Shown here: one piece after another, positions 50,786 to 59,086 of the stretch | How positions within the stretch are numbered: position 1 is the first letter of the stretch | Layout of the letters: every line of letters starts with the position of its first letter | DNA from: DATCYX01 sp963714425 | GTDB taxonomy: Bacteria; Chloroflexota; Anaerolineae; Anaerolineales; UBA4823 | DNA: 64,000 nucleotides | NCBI GenBank assembly: GCA_963714425.1 | Contig: CAVQOI010000015.1 | Span: 1-64,000, forward strand | Direction: 5' to 3' | Notes under the pieces: model-generated | Seen by the model: the letters and a program-made list of their open reading frames with translations, nothing else | Databases searched by the model: none | What the model was told of the DNA's origin: nothing | Translations under genes and position numbers: made by a program

Positions 50786-53026
50786 TTATCCCATCACTTC
50801 CAAATTAGCCAAAGAGGCAGCTACGCGTTTCAAGCCCACCTTCTCGAAGAAGATATCCACGATTTCGTCATCATCCTGGATGCGGCTGTTGAGCACCATG
50901 CCTTCACCCCACACGTTATGCATCACGCGCAAACCTGGGTGATAACGCTGTTCGATACTCGCTTTTTTCGCCGGGGATGGCGCTTTCCAGCGCTGTGAAC
51001 TGTAAGGTTCGCGGCCAGCCCGCCTTCCGGAGCGAACCGGCTGTCGTTCATCAACCAGATGGGATGGGATATCCTCTAGATAACGCGACGGCTCGATCGG
51101 CTCTGAATAGCCGTACAGGCTGCGGTTCTGTGAATAGGTCAGGTAGAGCCGGTTTTTAGCTCGGGTGATGCCCACGTAGAGCAGGCGACGCTCCTCTTGC
51201 ATCCCTTCCGGGTCATCGAAGGAGCGGCTGTGCGGTAACGTCCCTTCATTTAATCCGACGATGAACACAACCGGGAACTCCAGGCCTTTTGCGGCGTGCA
51301 AGGTGAGCAAGGTGGGTACATTGATGCGCTCTTCCATCGTATCCTGGTCGGAGACCAGGGCAACTTGCTCCAGAAATGCCTCCAATCCGGTCTCCTGGAA
51401 TTCAGCCGCCAGGCGGCGCAGCTCCGTCACGTTCTCCCAGCGGTCGCGGCCTTCATCCGTGCCGTCCTCCAGGTAGGATTGGTAGTTGATATCGCTCACC
51501 ACCCGGTCCATCAGGCTGAGCGGGGTAGCATCCTGAGCGAAGAGGCGCCAGCCTGCCAGCAGGCGCCCGAAATTCACCAGGGGGGTAGCCATGCGCCCGG
51601 TAATCGATTGCATCTCCTCGGCGTCCGCCTCGCCGCCTCCCATTGCGAGCAGCAGCCCTGCCGGCGAGAGACGCATTTTTCCAGCCTGGGTGCGCAATCC
51701 TAGGATCGTCTTATTTCCGATGCCTCGGGCTGGAGTGTTGATCACCCGCGTCAGGCTGACCTCGTCATTTGGATTGTGGATCAGGCGCAGGTAGGCGATC
51801 ATGTCCTTGATTTCGCGCCGCCCGTAGAAACGCTGTGCACCCACCAGCTTGTAAGCCAGTCCGGCGTGCAGAAACGCCTCTTCCAGCACACGTGATTGTG
51901 CGTTGGTTCGGTACATCACTGCGAAATCACCCGGCTGTGCAGCCTGCACGCTCACCTGGGTTGCGATCGTGTCCACGATGAAGCGTGCTTCGGTGCGATC
52001 GTCGTAGGCCTCATAGAAGCTCAGCTTCTCGCCATCACCTCGATCGGTAAACAGGCGGCGTGGCGTGCGGTGTGGGTTGCGGTCGATCACCCCCATGGCA
52101 GCATCCAGGATATTCTGGGTGGAGCGGTAATTCTGCTCCAGCAGGATCACCTGGGCATCTGGGAAATCTTTTTCGAAGCGCAGCACATTGCGGTAATCAG
52201 CTCCCCGCCAGCCGTAGATCGACTGGTCGACGTCTCCTACCACGTACAGATTGTGGTGGATAGATGCCAGGTGCTTGAGCAAGGTATACTGCGCCATGTT
52301 GGTATCCTGGAACTCGTCCACCAGCACGTGCTGGTAGCGATGCGCATATTTATCGCGCACCGCAGGATTGGTCTCCAGCATGGTTGCTGTCCATAATAGC
52401 AGGTCGTCGAAATCCAGGGCGTTGGAAGTTAACAACAGCTCCTGATAGCGGCGGTAGATGCGGCGTACAACTTCGTCGCGATAGGTCTGCACAGGATAAT
52501 CGTCCGGCAGCAACAGCTCATTTTTGGCGTTCGAGATGGCGCTGTGAACGCTCGTGGGACGGTAGAGCTTATCGTCTAAGTTGAGTTCCTTGAGAGAGGT
52601 CTTGACTACATCGAGTTGGTCGTCGGAATCGAAGATGACGAAATTAGCCTGGAAGGGCAAATGATCGGCCTCGCGGCGCAGGATACGGGCACAGGCAGCA
52701 TGGAAAGTACCCATCTGGGGCATCTCGCTGCGTTTGGGCATCTTATGAGGGAGTTCGCCTGCACTGGGGGGAGTGTTGGGGTGAACTGTTTTGCCTGGTT
52801 CCAATAATCCCACCAGGCGGTTCTCCATCTCTCGGGCAGCTTTGTTGGTAAATGTCACCGCCAGGATCTGGTAAGGGCGCACACCCATGGCGCCGATCAA
52901 GTAAGCGATGCGGTGGGTGAGCACGCGCGTCTTACCCGAGCCAGGACCCGCTAAAACCAGCACCGGTCCCAACCCGGCCAGGACCGCTTGCTGTTGTTGC
53001 GAGTTGAGGCCGTCGAGGAGATCCAT
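50786..53026 (-). CDS. pcrA: UvrD/PcrA-family ATP-dependent DNA helicase
   Basis: 746 residues from ATG 53026 (the longer frame to 53,218 would overlap the holB promoter region). Superfamily 1A helicase: Q motif LNSQQQQAVLAGLG, Walker A AGPGSGKT (~26-33), LAVTFTNKAAREM, Walker B VDEFQDTN, VVGDVDQSIYGWRGA, EQNYRSTQNIL, then YVGITRAKNRLYL. The C-terminal ~75 residues form the Tudor-like RNA-polymerase-binding end (RVMHNVWGEGMVLN). Residues ~77-104 (EPGKTVHPNTPPSAGELPHKMPKRSE) are an insertion before MGTFHAACARILRREA, which ordinary PcrA lacks. The 1B insertion is not explained by a visible palindrome. Confidence 0.93.
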   Translation of the reverse strand: MDLLDGLNSQQQQAVLAGLGPVLVLAGPGSGKTRVLTHRIAYLIGAMGVRPYQILAVTFTNKAAREMENRLVGLLEPGKTVHPNTPPSAGELPHKMPKRSEMPQMGTFHAACARILRREADHLPFQANFVIFDSDDQLDVVKTSLKELNLDDKLYRPTSVHSAISNAKNELLLPDDYPVQTYRDEVVRRIYRRYQELLLTSNALDFDDLLLWTATMLETNPAVRDKYAHRYQHVLVDEFQDTNMAQYTLLKHLASIHHNLYVVGDVDQSIYGWRGADYRNVLRFEKDFPDAQVILLEQNYRSTQNILDAAMGVIDRNPHRTPRRLFTDRGDGEKLSFYEAYDDRTEARFIVDTIATQVSVQAAQPGDFAVMYRTNAQSRVLEEAFLHAGLAYKLVGAQRFYGRREIKDMIAYLRLIHNPNDEVSLTRVINTPARGIGNKTILGLRTQAGKMRLSPAGLLLAMGGGEADAEEMQSITGRMATPLVNFGRLLAGWRLFAQDATPLSLMDRVVSDINYQSYLEDGTDEGRDRWENVTELRRLAAEFQETGLEAFLEQVALVSDQDTMEERINVPTLLTLHAAKGLEFPVVFIVGLNEGTLPHSRSFDDPEGMQEERRLLYVGITRAKNRLYLTYSQNRSLYGYSEPIEPSRYLEDIPSHLVDERQPVRSGRRAGREPYSSQRWKAPSPAKKASIEQRYHPGLRVMHNVWGEGMVLNSRIQDDDEIVDIFFEKVGLKRVAASLANLEVMG

Positions 53027-53113
53027 CGCTTGATTGTACCCTTGATTTTTGTGAAAGGATAATCCTGCCAAAAAAAAGGCGCTTAGTTGACTTGGTTCAA
53101 GTGCGTCTCGCCA

Positions 53114-53142
53114 TTGCCAAGCGCCCCTGTCTTTGCTACAAT
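53114..53142 (+). promoter_or_regulatory. holB promoter TTGCCA-17-TACAAT
   Basis: TTGCCA (53114-53119), 17 bases, TACAAT (53137-53142), then six bases to ATG 53149. The start site falls on or beside the ATG, so holB mRNA should be leaderless. It lies in the divergent spacer shared with the helicase gene. Confidence 0.7.
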
Positions 53143-53148
53143 CACCCC

Positions 53149-54141
53149 ATGAGTTGGGACATCCTCGGGCACCAATGGGCTGTCGACTTACTTCGCCAGC
53201 ACGCCGCTCAGGGCACATTCCGCCATGCCTACCTTTTCACTGGTCCGCAAGGGATTGGACGGCGCACACTGGCGCTGCGTTTTTTTCAGGCGCTCAATTG
53301 CCAGGAGCCGCCGTCACCTGGCGAGCCGTGCCGTACGTGCCGCAACTGCGAGCGCATCGAGCGCATGCAGCACCCTGATCTTGCTGTTGTTGAGGCCGAC
53401 CAGGTAGGTGGTACGCTGAAAGTGGACCAGGTGCGCGAGCTCCAGCGTAGTCTGTCCCTGTCTCCTTATGAGGCGCGCTACCGTGCTGCACTTTTACTGC
53501 GCTTTGAAGAGGCACACGCCAGCGCGGCCAATGCCCTTCTTAAGACCCTCGAGGAGCCGCCACCTCAGGTGGTCATGTTCCTCACCGCAGAGAGCGCTGA
53601 GCGCCTGCTCCCCACCATCGTCTCTCGCTGCGAGCTGGTCCGTCTGCGCCCGTTATCCATTGAGATGGTACAGGAGGGTTTGCATACGCGCTGGAAGATC
53701 CCCTCCGAGGAAGCCGCATTCCTGGCGCATTTATCCGGCGGCAGGCCTGGGATGGCATTGCACCTGTACAAGTCGCCAGCCGAACTGGGTTTGCGACAGG
53801 GCTGGCTCAATGATCATCAGCGCCTGTTGGGCGTGGGTCGTGTGGAGCGCTTTGCTTATTCCGAGAGCCACTCGAAGGATAAAGAGCAGTTGCGCCAGCT
53901 ACTACTGACCTGGCTCTCGTTGTGGCGCGATGTCATGCTGCGTGCCTCCGGTGCATCCACACCGATAACCAACCTGGACCGCCAGGAAGAGATTGATTCC
54001 CTGTCCGGCAGCCTGGGGTTGCAGGCTGCCACGACCATGACCGCCTCATTACAGCACACCCTCGACTTGATCGATCGCAACGTCAACGCCCGCCAGGCAT
54101 TGGATATCCTCTTGTTGGATCTGCCTGCTTTCGTTGCTTAA
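53149..54141 (+). CDS. holB: DNA polymerase III delta-prime subunit (HolB-like)
   Basis: 330 residues from ATG 53149, fixed by the promoter position; the frame upstream to 53092 is not transcribed in this model. A clamp-loader AAA+ fold: LGHQWAVDLLRQH, P-loop-like GPQGIGRRTLAL (Lys replaced by Arg, as expected for a non-hydrolysing subunit), zinc module C51/C61/C64/C67 (CRTCRNC), then VDQVRELQRSLSLSPYEARYRAALLLRFEEAHASAANALLKTLEEPP. SRCE is the sensor region. Alternatively this gene could encode a tau/gamma relative, but the P-loop Lys loss favours delta-prime. Confidence 0.92.
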   Translation: MSWDILGHQWAVDLLRQHAAQGTFRHAYLFTGPQGIGRRTLALRFFQALNCQEPPSPGEPCRTCRNCERIERMQHPDLAVVEADQVGGTLKVDQVRELQRSLSLSPYEARYRAALLLRFEEAHASAANALLKTLEEPPPQVVMFLTAESAERLLPTIVSRCELVRLRPLSIEMVQEGLHTRWKIPSEEAAFLAHLSGGRPGMALHLYKSPAELGLRQGWLNDHQRLLGVGRVERFAYSESHSKDKEQLRQLLLTWLSLWRDVMLRASGASTPITNLDRQEEIDSLSGSLGLQAATTMTASLQHTLDLIDRNVNARQALDILLLDLPAFVA

Positions 54142-54154
54142 TCCCTGATTTTCT

Positions 54155-55273
54155 TTACGGGCCCGTCTGTCGAATATAGGCGCTCAGGTCGGTGTTGAAC
54201 ACGATGTCTTCAACCTCGGCAATCAGCCAGGGAGTTCCCTCATCCTCCCAGGTTATCGTGATAGCTAGTTTAATCTTTTCTCCATCCTCGGGTTCCCTCC
54301 AGCGTATATCCCCCCACCAGCGTACGACACCAACTTTCTCGTCCCGGTATCGCGTCGTCTCCACACGCAACATCTCGCCAGTTTGGTGATCGAATTGGAC
54401 AGTCAACACCTGCTCATCCTCTCTGAAGGGCACATGTGCTCGCGCAGTCGTGTTGTCCACAACCGCCCAGCGCACTCGCGGATCGGTCACTAACACAGAT
54501 GGAAAAAACCCGAGTGTTTCCGCCCACAAACCATGATTGGCAGCGCTATCTACTTTAGGATCATTCTCAACAACTCCGAAAGGTAATGACAGGCGGCTGT
54601 GCCCACCGATATAGTGTTCGTTCACTTTGAAAACGGGTAGCCCATAAAAAGTAGCCTCGATGTAATGCCGGTAATCCTGCCCGGCAATATGGCTGAAGCG
54701 TAGTCGAGCCGGGAAGGTGATCCCCATAGAACGCACTGTGCCGCGGCCGCTCACAACCGCTGAGGTATACAATGGCACCTGGTCGCCGTGCCTGACATCG
54801 TAAAAACGCCTCACCGGCTCCGGAAGACCTTCAGGAATTGGCCTGGTTGTGACCGGCGAGGCGACTGCCCGGTACGCCGGGAATGGCGCGGGCTGCACGC
54901 GCAAGCCAAATACAACCAACAGGACCAGCAATAAACCAACATCGATCAAAGCGCCACGGAAGGCCGTTCCCCAATCCAGGATGCCTATGGCGAGCGAAAG
55001 CAGGACGGTAACGAGCATCAGGTTCGCCCATGCAGGTCGGCTGAAAATCATCAGAACAGCTGAGATGACAAATCCAAGCGCAGCCAATAACCACATCACG
55101 CTGAACAGGCGCGCCCCTGCTGTGCCGATCTTCACGCGTCCCCCCAGGAAACTGGTCTTATATGGAAGCTCAGATATTTGTGCGAGTGGCCAGTAAGCCA
55201 CAAAGCCCATCAGGTGGATCAGCCCATGGATACCGCTGATTACAGCCAGGATGATGACGAGAGCTTTTAACAT
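54155..55273 (-). CDS. DUF6544-like membrane protein
   Basis: 372 residues. The N-terminal ~130 residues hold four hydrophobic helices (LVIILAVISGIHGLIHLMGFVAYW first; then LLVLLVVFGLRV). The rest is a large soluble beta domain: PVRRFYDVRHGDQVPLYTSAVVSGRGTVRSMGITFPARLRF, GGHSRLSLPFGVV, VRWAVVDNTTARAHVPF. This matches the SRPBCC-like DUF6544 family. The role is unknown. It is cotranscribed with the TetR gene (12-base gap), so it is the likely target of that regulator. It converges on holB with 13 bases between stops. Confidence 0.8.
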   Translation of the reverse strand: MLKALVIILAVISGIHGLIHLMGFVAYWPLAQISELPYKTSFLGGRVKIGTAGARLFSVMWLLAALGFVISAVLMIFSRPAWANLMLVTVLLSLAIGILDWGTAFRGALIDVGLLLVLLVVFGLRVQPAPFPAYRAVASPVTTRPIPEGLPEPVRRFYDVRHGDQVPLYTSAVVSGRGTVRSMGITFPARLRFSHIAGQDYRHYIEATFYGLPVFKVNEHYIGGHSRLSLPFGVVENDPKVDSAANHGLWAETLGFFPSVLVTDPRVRWAVVDNTTARAHVPFREDEQVLTVQFDHQTGEMLRVETTRYRDEKVGVVRWWGDIRWREPEDGEKIKLAITITWEDEGTPWLIAEVEDIVFNTDLSAYIRQTGP

Positions 55274-55285
55274 GTTTTTGCTCCT

Positions 55286-55900
55286 TTAATCCCCCGCCTG
55301 GGTTCCACGCACGAACAGATCGACCAGCGGGCGGATGGTTTGTTGAGTGGGGAATTGAGGAGAAATGCTGCCCTGAAACAGATTCTCGAAAATGATTGTC
55401 GAGGAGAACAGGCTTTGGAAGGCCAGCGCCAGGATATCCGCAGGCAAATCCTCGCGGACAATTCTCTGGTCGATCTGCCTCTGGAAATAGCTGCTCAGGC
55501 GCGCCAAATTACAGCGGCCCCCTACCAGCATTGCTTCGCGCAATTCTGGGAGATTGCGCGCATCGCATAGCATCAGGCGCAAGATTTCTATGTTCGCAAT
55601 CGTTTCCGTGATTTCCAGGTTTGCCATGATTGCGATGTCATCTGAGTAATCCCCGCTTAGCTGTGTTTCAAACCTGGCTGAAAACCCCGAGGTGTTGAAA
55701 GCCTCGATGCATGCCATGAGCAAATTCTTTTTGTTGCCGAATTGCCGGAAAAGGGTGACCTCGTTAATCCCGGCTGCTTTGGCAATGGCGCGAGTGGTTG
55801 ACCTCGAGTAACCTTTTTGACCAAAAAGTCGTATGGCAGCGGAAATGATCCGCTCTCTGGTGACTTCCTGAGGTGTGTCTATTCCCGGTTTGGTTGGCAT
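55286..55900 (-). CDS. TetR/AcrR-family transcriptional regulator
   Basis: 204 residues from ATG 55900. The HTH (~13-60) reads TRERIISAAIRLFGQKGYSRSTTRAIAKAAGINEVTLFRQFGNKKNLLMACIE, a textbook TetR domain; the C-terminal ~140 residues are helical with no recognised ligand subclass. It forms an operon with the downstream DUF6544 gene. Two identical GCAAG-N6-CTTGC palindromes upstream (55924-55939, 55969-55984) are probable operators, so the pair is likely autoregulated. The inducer is unknown. Confidence 0.95.
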   Translation of the reverse strand: MPTKPGIDTPQEVTRERIISAAIRLFGQKGYSRSTTRAIAKAAGINEVTLFRQFGNKKNLLMACIEAFNTSGFSARFETQLSGDYSDDIAIMANLEITETIANIEILRLMLCDARNLPELREAMLVGGRCNLARLSSYFQRQIDQRIVREDLPADILALAFQSLFSSTIIFENLFQGSISPQFPTQQTIRPLVDLFVRGTQAGD

Positions 55901-55923
55901 GCTCGAAGCTCCTTGGTATCCAT

Positions 55924-55939
55924 GCAAGTGATTGCTTGC
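55924..55939. promoter_or_regulatory. Operator palindrome 1, GCAAG-TGATTG-CTTGC
   Basis: Sixteen-base palindrome starting 24 bases upstream of the tetR ATG. Ten of its bases (GCAAGTGATT) are shared with the second copy 45 bp away. Confidence 0.65.
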
Positions 55940-55964
55940 GTGTAATTATGAGCCGCGAATTGAA

Positions 55965-55988
55965 GCAAGCAAGTGATTTCTTGCTTGC
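55965..55988. promoter_or_regulatory. Operator palindrome 2, extended to GCAAGCAAG-TGATTT-CTTGCTTGC
   Basis: The core GCAAGTGATTTCTTGC (55969-55984) repeats operator 1; here the arms extend four bases further to nine perfect pairs. The core-to-core distance is 45 bp, about four helical turns, so two dimers could bind on nearly the same face of the DNA. Confidence 0.7.
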
Positions 55989-56065
55989 GTTTCGTGTGAC
56001 AATCCTCCCGCGTGGCTTACGACTTTGTGAAACGCTGCCATCCTCTCCCACAGCCACAATTGTGC

Positions 56066-56071
56066 TATACT
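56066..56071 (+). promoter_or_regulatory. -10 box TATACT of the histidine kinase gene
   Basis: TATACT preceded by TGC (extended -10 type) and 11 bases before ATG 56083. It supports that start over the longer frame to 55,873. The GTAGGT just before the ATG is at best a weak ribosome site. The operators lie 80-140 bases upstream. Confidence 0.5.
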
Positions 56072-56082
56072 CAAAAGTAGGT

Positions 56083-58182
56083 ATGAGACTGAAACTGGAA
56101 AAACAGGAGTCGAAGTACCAGAAAAGGCAAGCGTCCCTCGAGCTGCTTTATAACGTCAGTCGCGAGATCGCAGCTGCACTTGACTTGCGTACTGTTCTTC
56201 AGCGCGTACTTATCCTGTCGATGAAAAACGTGGGGGCAAATACAGGCAGTATCATCGTACTGGATGATAACTCCCAGCCTGTCGATTCGGCGATTGTCGC
56301 TGGAGAACTATTTCTAGACCATACCACCCAACAACTGCGAGAAACCTACGAACGCGGACTGGCTGGATGGGTCATCCGTCACAGCAAAGCTGTGCTTATC
56401 CCAGACACATCCAAGGACGAGCGTTGGCTGCGCCGTCCGGATGATGCACCCGACCGCACGGGTCCAAAATCTGCGGTCAGCGCGCCGGTCCGTACCCGCG
56501 ACCGCATGGTGGGAGTCATGACCCTCGTGCACCCGACGCCGGGCACGTTCAACCAGGAGCACCTCGATCTGGTACAAGCAATCGCTGACCAGGCGGGTAT
56601 TGCTGTGCTAAACGCTCGCCTGTATGCTGAAAGCCAGCGCCAGACCCGGGTCATGACCGCCCTGGCAGAATCTTCAGCCGCGATCACGGCCTCGCTCAAA
56701 ACCGATGACGTCTTACAGCGCATTCTGGAGCAGATCAGTCACGCTTTGCAGGTGGAGGTGGTTTCGCTGGCTCTAATCGACCCCCAAACCAAGGAAGTCG
56801 TCTTCCGTGCAGCCACTGGCGAGAAGGCCGCCACCGTTGTGGGCACTCGTCTGGCTCTTGGCCAGGGGATCGCCGGTTGGGTGGCTAAGGAAGGCGAGGG
56901 TGTTATCGTGCCGGACGTGAGTACAGACGAGCGTTTCTTCTCCGGCGTTGATGAGAAAACAAATTTCACCACCAAGGCAATCGCCTGCGCCCCCATTCGT
57001 TACCGGGGTGATGTCATTGGCGTGCTCGAAGCTCTGAACCCCCAGGATGGTGTGTTCGATGCAGACGCTCTACAGGTGCTCTCGGGTATCGGTGGTCTGG
57101 CTGGCACTGCCATCCGGCATGCTGAAGTATTCGAGCAACTTGAAGCTGCCCATCAGCGCTACCGTGAGCTATTCGACGACAGCATTGATTCCATTCTCAT
57201 CACTGACTGGAATGGAAACATACTCGAGGCCAACCGCCAGGCAGCAGCCATGGTTGGCATGGACCGTGCTGCCCTGCGCGCAGCCCAGTTAAGTCGCTTT
57301 GATTTTGTCGATACTACCCAGGTGGGAGAGAAGTATGAAAAGCTGAAATCAGGAGAAACCATTTACTTCGAAACCAACCTTAAAACCGATGGCGGCCGCG
57401 AGGTCCCGATCCAGGTCTATGCGCGCAGCGTGCTGATCGATGGCATCTCCAATCTGCAGTGGATTCTGCGCGATATCACTGAGCGCAGGAACCTGGATAA
57501 CCTTCGCAATGACCTGATCTCTATGATCTACCATGACCTGCGCTCACCCCTGGCGAACGTAGTTTCCAGCCTAGACGTCCTGGACGCCATGGTGCCCAAG
57601 GATAATGACCCGGCTGTGAAGTCTTTGCTGGATATCGCTGTCCGCTCAACGGAACGCATCCAGCGCTTGACGAACTCGCTCCTGGATATGCGCCGGCTCG
57701 AAGCCGGGCAATCGCTGGGCAACCTGACCGGGACTTCCCCATGGGCATTAGCCCAGGAAGCCTATGAGACTGTATTGCCCTTCATGGAGAACAAGAACCA
57801 GGTGATCTCCATGATGATCCCAGAGGACATTCCTAACGTGCCGGTGGACGCTGATATGCTCCGGCGTGTGATCACCAACCTGCTGGAAAACGCCCTCAAG
57901 TTCTCACCTGCAGGCAGCAAGATTTACCTAGGTGCGCGCCAGGAAGGGGACATGGTGCAGATTTGGGTTCAAGATTTCGGACCAGGGATACCGCCCGAAG
58001 AGCGCGAGCGTATCTTCGATAAGTTCACCCGCTTGCACGGCAGAGGTGGCCCCAAGGGTTTAGGGCTTGGGTTGGCGTTCTGCCGGTTGGCGGTGGAAGC
58101 CCACGGTGGTCGCATCTGGGTGGAAGACGGACCTGAGGCAGGAGCTTGCTTCCGCTTTACCCTGCCGACAAAGAGCGAATAA
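56083..58182 (+). CDS. GAF-GAF-PAS sensor histidine kinase
   Basis: 699 residues, no membrane helix, so a cytosolic sensor. Domains in order: GAF 1 (~18-165, GSIIVLDDNSQPV to DQAGIAVLNARLY), GAF 2 (~185-340, AATVVGTRLALGQGIAGWVAKEGEGVIVPDV), PAS (~350-465, YRELFDDSIDSILITDWNGNILEANRQAAAMVG), HisKA with MIYHDLRSPLANVVSSL (His ~484), HATPase with NLLENALKFS, DFGPGIPPEE and GLGLGLAFCRLAVEAHGG. GAF domains bind small cyclic nucleotides, tetrapyrroles or other ligands; no chromophore Cys is obvious. No response regulator is adjacent, so it is an orphan kinase. A short overlap-free gap of 16 bases separates it from the next gene. Confidence 0.95.
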   Translation: MRLKLEKQESKYQKRQASLELLYNVSREIAAALDLRTVLQRVLILSMKNVGANTGSIIVLDDNSQPVDSAIVAGELFLDHTTQQLRETYERGLAGWVIRHSKAVLIPDTSKDERWLRRPDDAPDRTGPKSAVSAPVRTRDRMVGVMTLVHPTPGTFNQEHLDLVQAIADQAGIAVLNARLYAESQRQTRVMTALAESSAAITASLKTDDVLQRILEQISHALQVEVVSLALIDPQTKEVVFRAATGEKAATVVGTRLALGQGIAGWVAKEGEGVIVPDVSTDERFFSGVDEKTNFTTKAIACAPIRYRGDVIGVLEALNPQDGVFDADALQVLSGIGGLAGTAIRHAEVFEQLEAAHQRYRELFDDSIDSILITDWNGNILEANRQAAAMVGMDRAALRAAQLSRFDFVDTTQVGEKYEKLKSGETIYFETNLKTDGGREVPIQVYARSVLIDGISNLQWILRDITERRNLDNLRNDLISMIYHDLRSPLANVVSSLDVLDAMVPKDNDPAVKSLLDIAVRSTERIQRLTNSLLDMRRLEAGQSLGNLTGTSPWALAQEAYETVLPFMENKNQVISMMIPEDIPNVPVDADMLRRVITNLLENALKFSPAGSKIYLGARQEGDMVQIWVQDFGPGIPPEERERIFDKFTRLHGRGGPKGLGLGLAFCRLAVEAHGGRIWVEDGPEAGACFRFTLPTKSE

Positions 58183-58198
58183 TCACGCGCAAAACTAT

Positions 58199-59071
58199 AT
58201 GCATCAATTAAAGCCTGGAATCTACTACGAAGATGCGTACCTGGGAGTAACCCTGGGCGCACTGGTCTTTCCACACGGCATTATCATGATCGACGCGCCA
58301 CTGCGCCCGGAGGATTCACGCGGCTGGCGTTCGACGTTGATCAACCTGCGCGGAGGCTCGTCGCGGCTGCTCGTGTCGCTGGACGCCCACCTGGACCGTA
58401 CCCTGGGCACTCGCGCCATGGAATGCACCGTTGTAGCGCACCAGAGTACCGCCCAAATCTTCCGCAGCCGCCCCTTGATCTTTAAAGGTCAGGGGGACGA
58501 TAGTGGCTCTGACTGGGAGACCTACGATGACGCCATTGGCACGCGCTGGGTCTCCCCTGATATCACCTTCACGGATCAGATGACCCTGCATTGGGGCGGG
58601 TCTCCGGTCGTGCTAAGCCACCATCCCGGTCCGGCGCCCGGCTCCATCTGGGTGGAGATCCCAGACGCCGGAGTTCTGTTTGTTGGCGACGCGGTCACGC
58701 CCAATCAGCCACCATTTTTGGCGCAGGCCGATCTACCTGCGTGGATTGAAGCGCTCGATGTCCTCTCGACTTACAAGAATCACATCATCGTAAGCGGTCG
58801 GGGGAATATGATCAATTTGGATGCTGTGCGCGCTCAGCAGAAATATCTGAAAGCCATCCATAGGTCCCTGGAGCGCCTGGCAAAGCGGCATGCCTCCTCG
58901 GAAGCCACTGAAAATCTTGTCAACTCGCTGCTAAAAAAAACCCCCTATTCCCAGAAATACCAGGACCAATACACACTGCGCATGCAATCCGGTCTCTACC
59001 AGTACTACACGCGTGTCTACCGGCAAGCAAACCCCCTCGACCAGCTTGAGTTTGAAGAATCTGAAAATTAA
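58199..59071 (+). CDS. MBL-fold protein with altered metal-site motif
   Basis: 290 residues from ATG 58199. The metallo-beta-lactamase fold is clear (GVTLGALVFPHGIIMIDAPL, GVLFVGDAVTPNQPP), but where active members have H-x-H-x-D-H this one has D62-A-H64-L-D66-R67. The later HTPGHTPGS-type loop reads HHPGPAPGS, so a histidine is lost there too, while Asp in VGDAV is kept. Metal binding may be weaker or mononuclear, or the protein may have another role. It follows the histidine kinase by 16 bases and precedes the asparaginase gene by 15, so all may be one transcript. Confidence 0.85.
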   Translation: MHQLKPGIYYEDAYLGVTLGALVFPHGIIMIDAPLRPEDSRGWRSTLINLRGGSSRLLVSLDAHLDRTLGTRAMECTVVAHQSTAQIFRSRPLIFKGQGDDSGSDWETYDDAIGTRWVSPDITFTDQMTLHWGGSPVVLSHHPGPAPGSIWVEIPDAGVLFVGDAVTPNQPPFLAQADLPAWIEALDVLSTYKNHIIVSGRGNMINLDAVRAQQKYLKAIHRSLERLAKRHASSEATENLVNSLLKKTPYSQKYQDQYTLRMQSGLYQYYTRVYRQANPLDQLEFEESEN

Positions 59072-59086
59072 CCTGTAGGCCCGCTT

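Noticed and set aside
56025..56071. TTGTGA as -35 partner of the kinase -10 box
   Set aside because: The spacing to TATACT is 35 bases, too long for a normal promoter.
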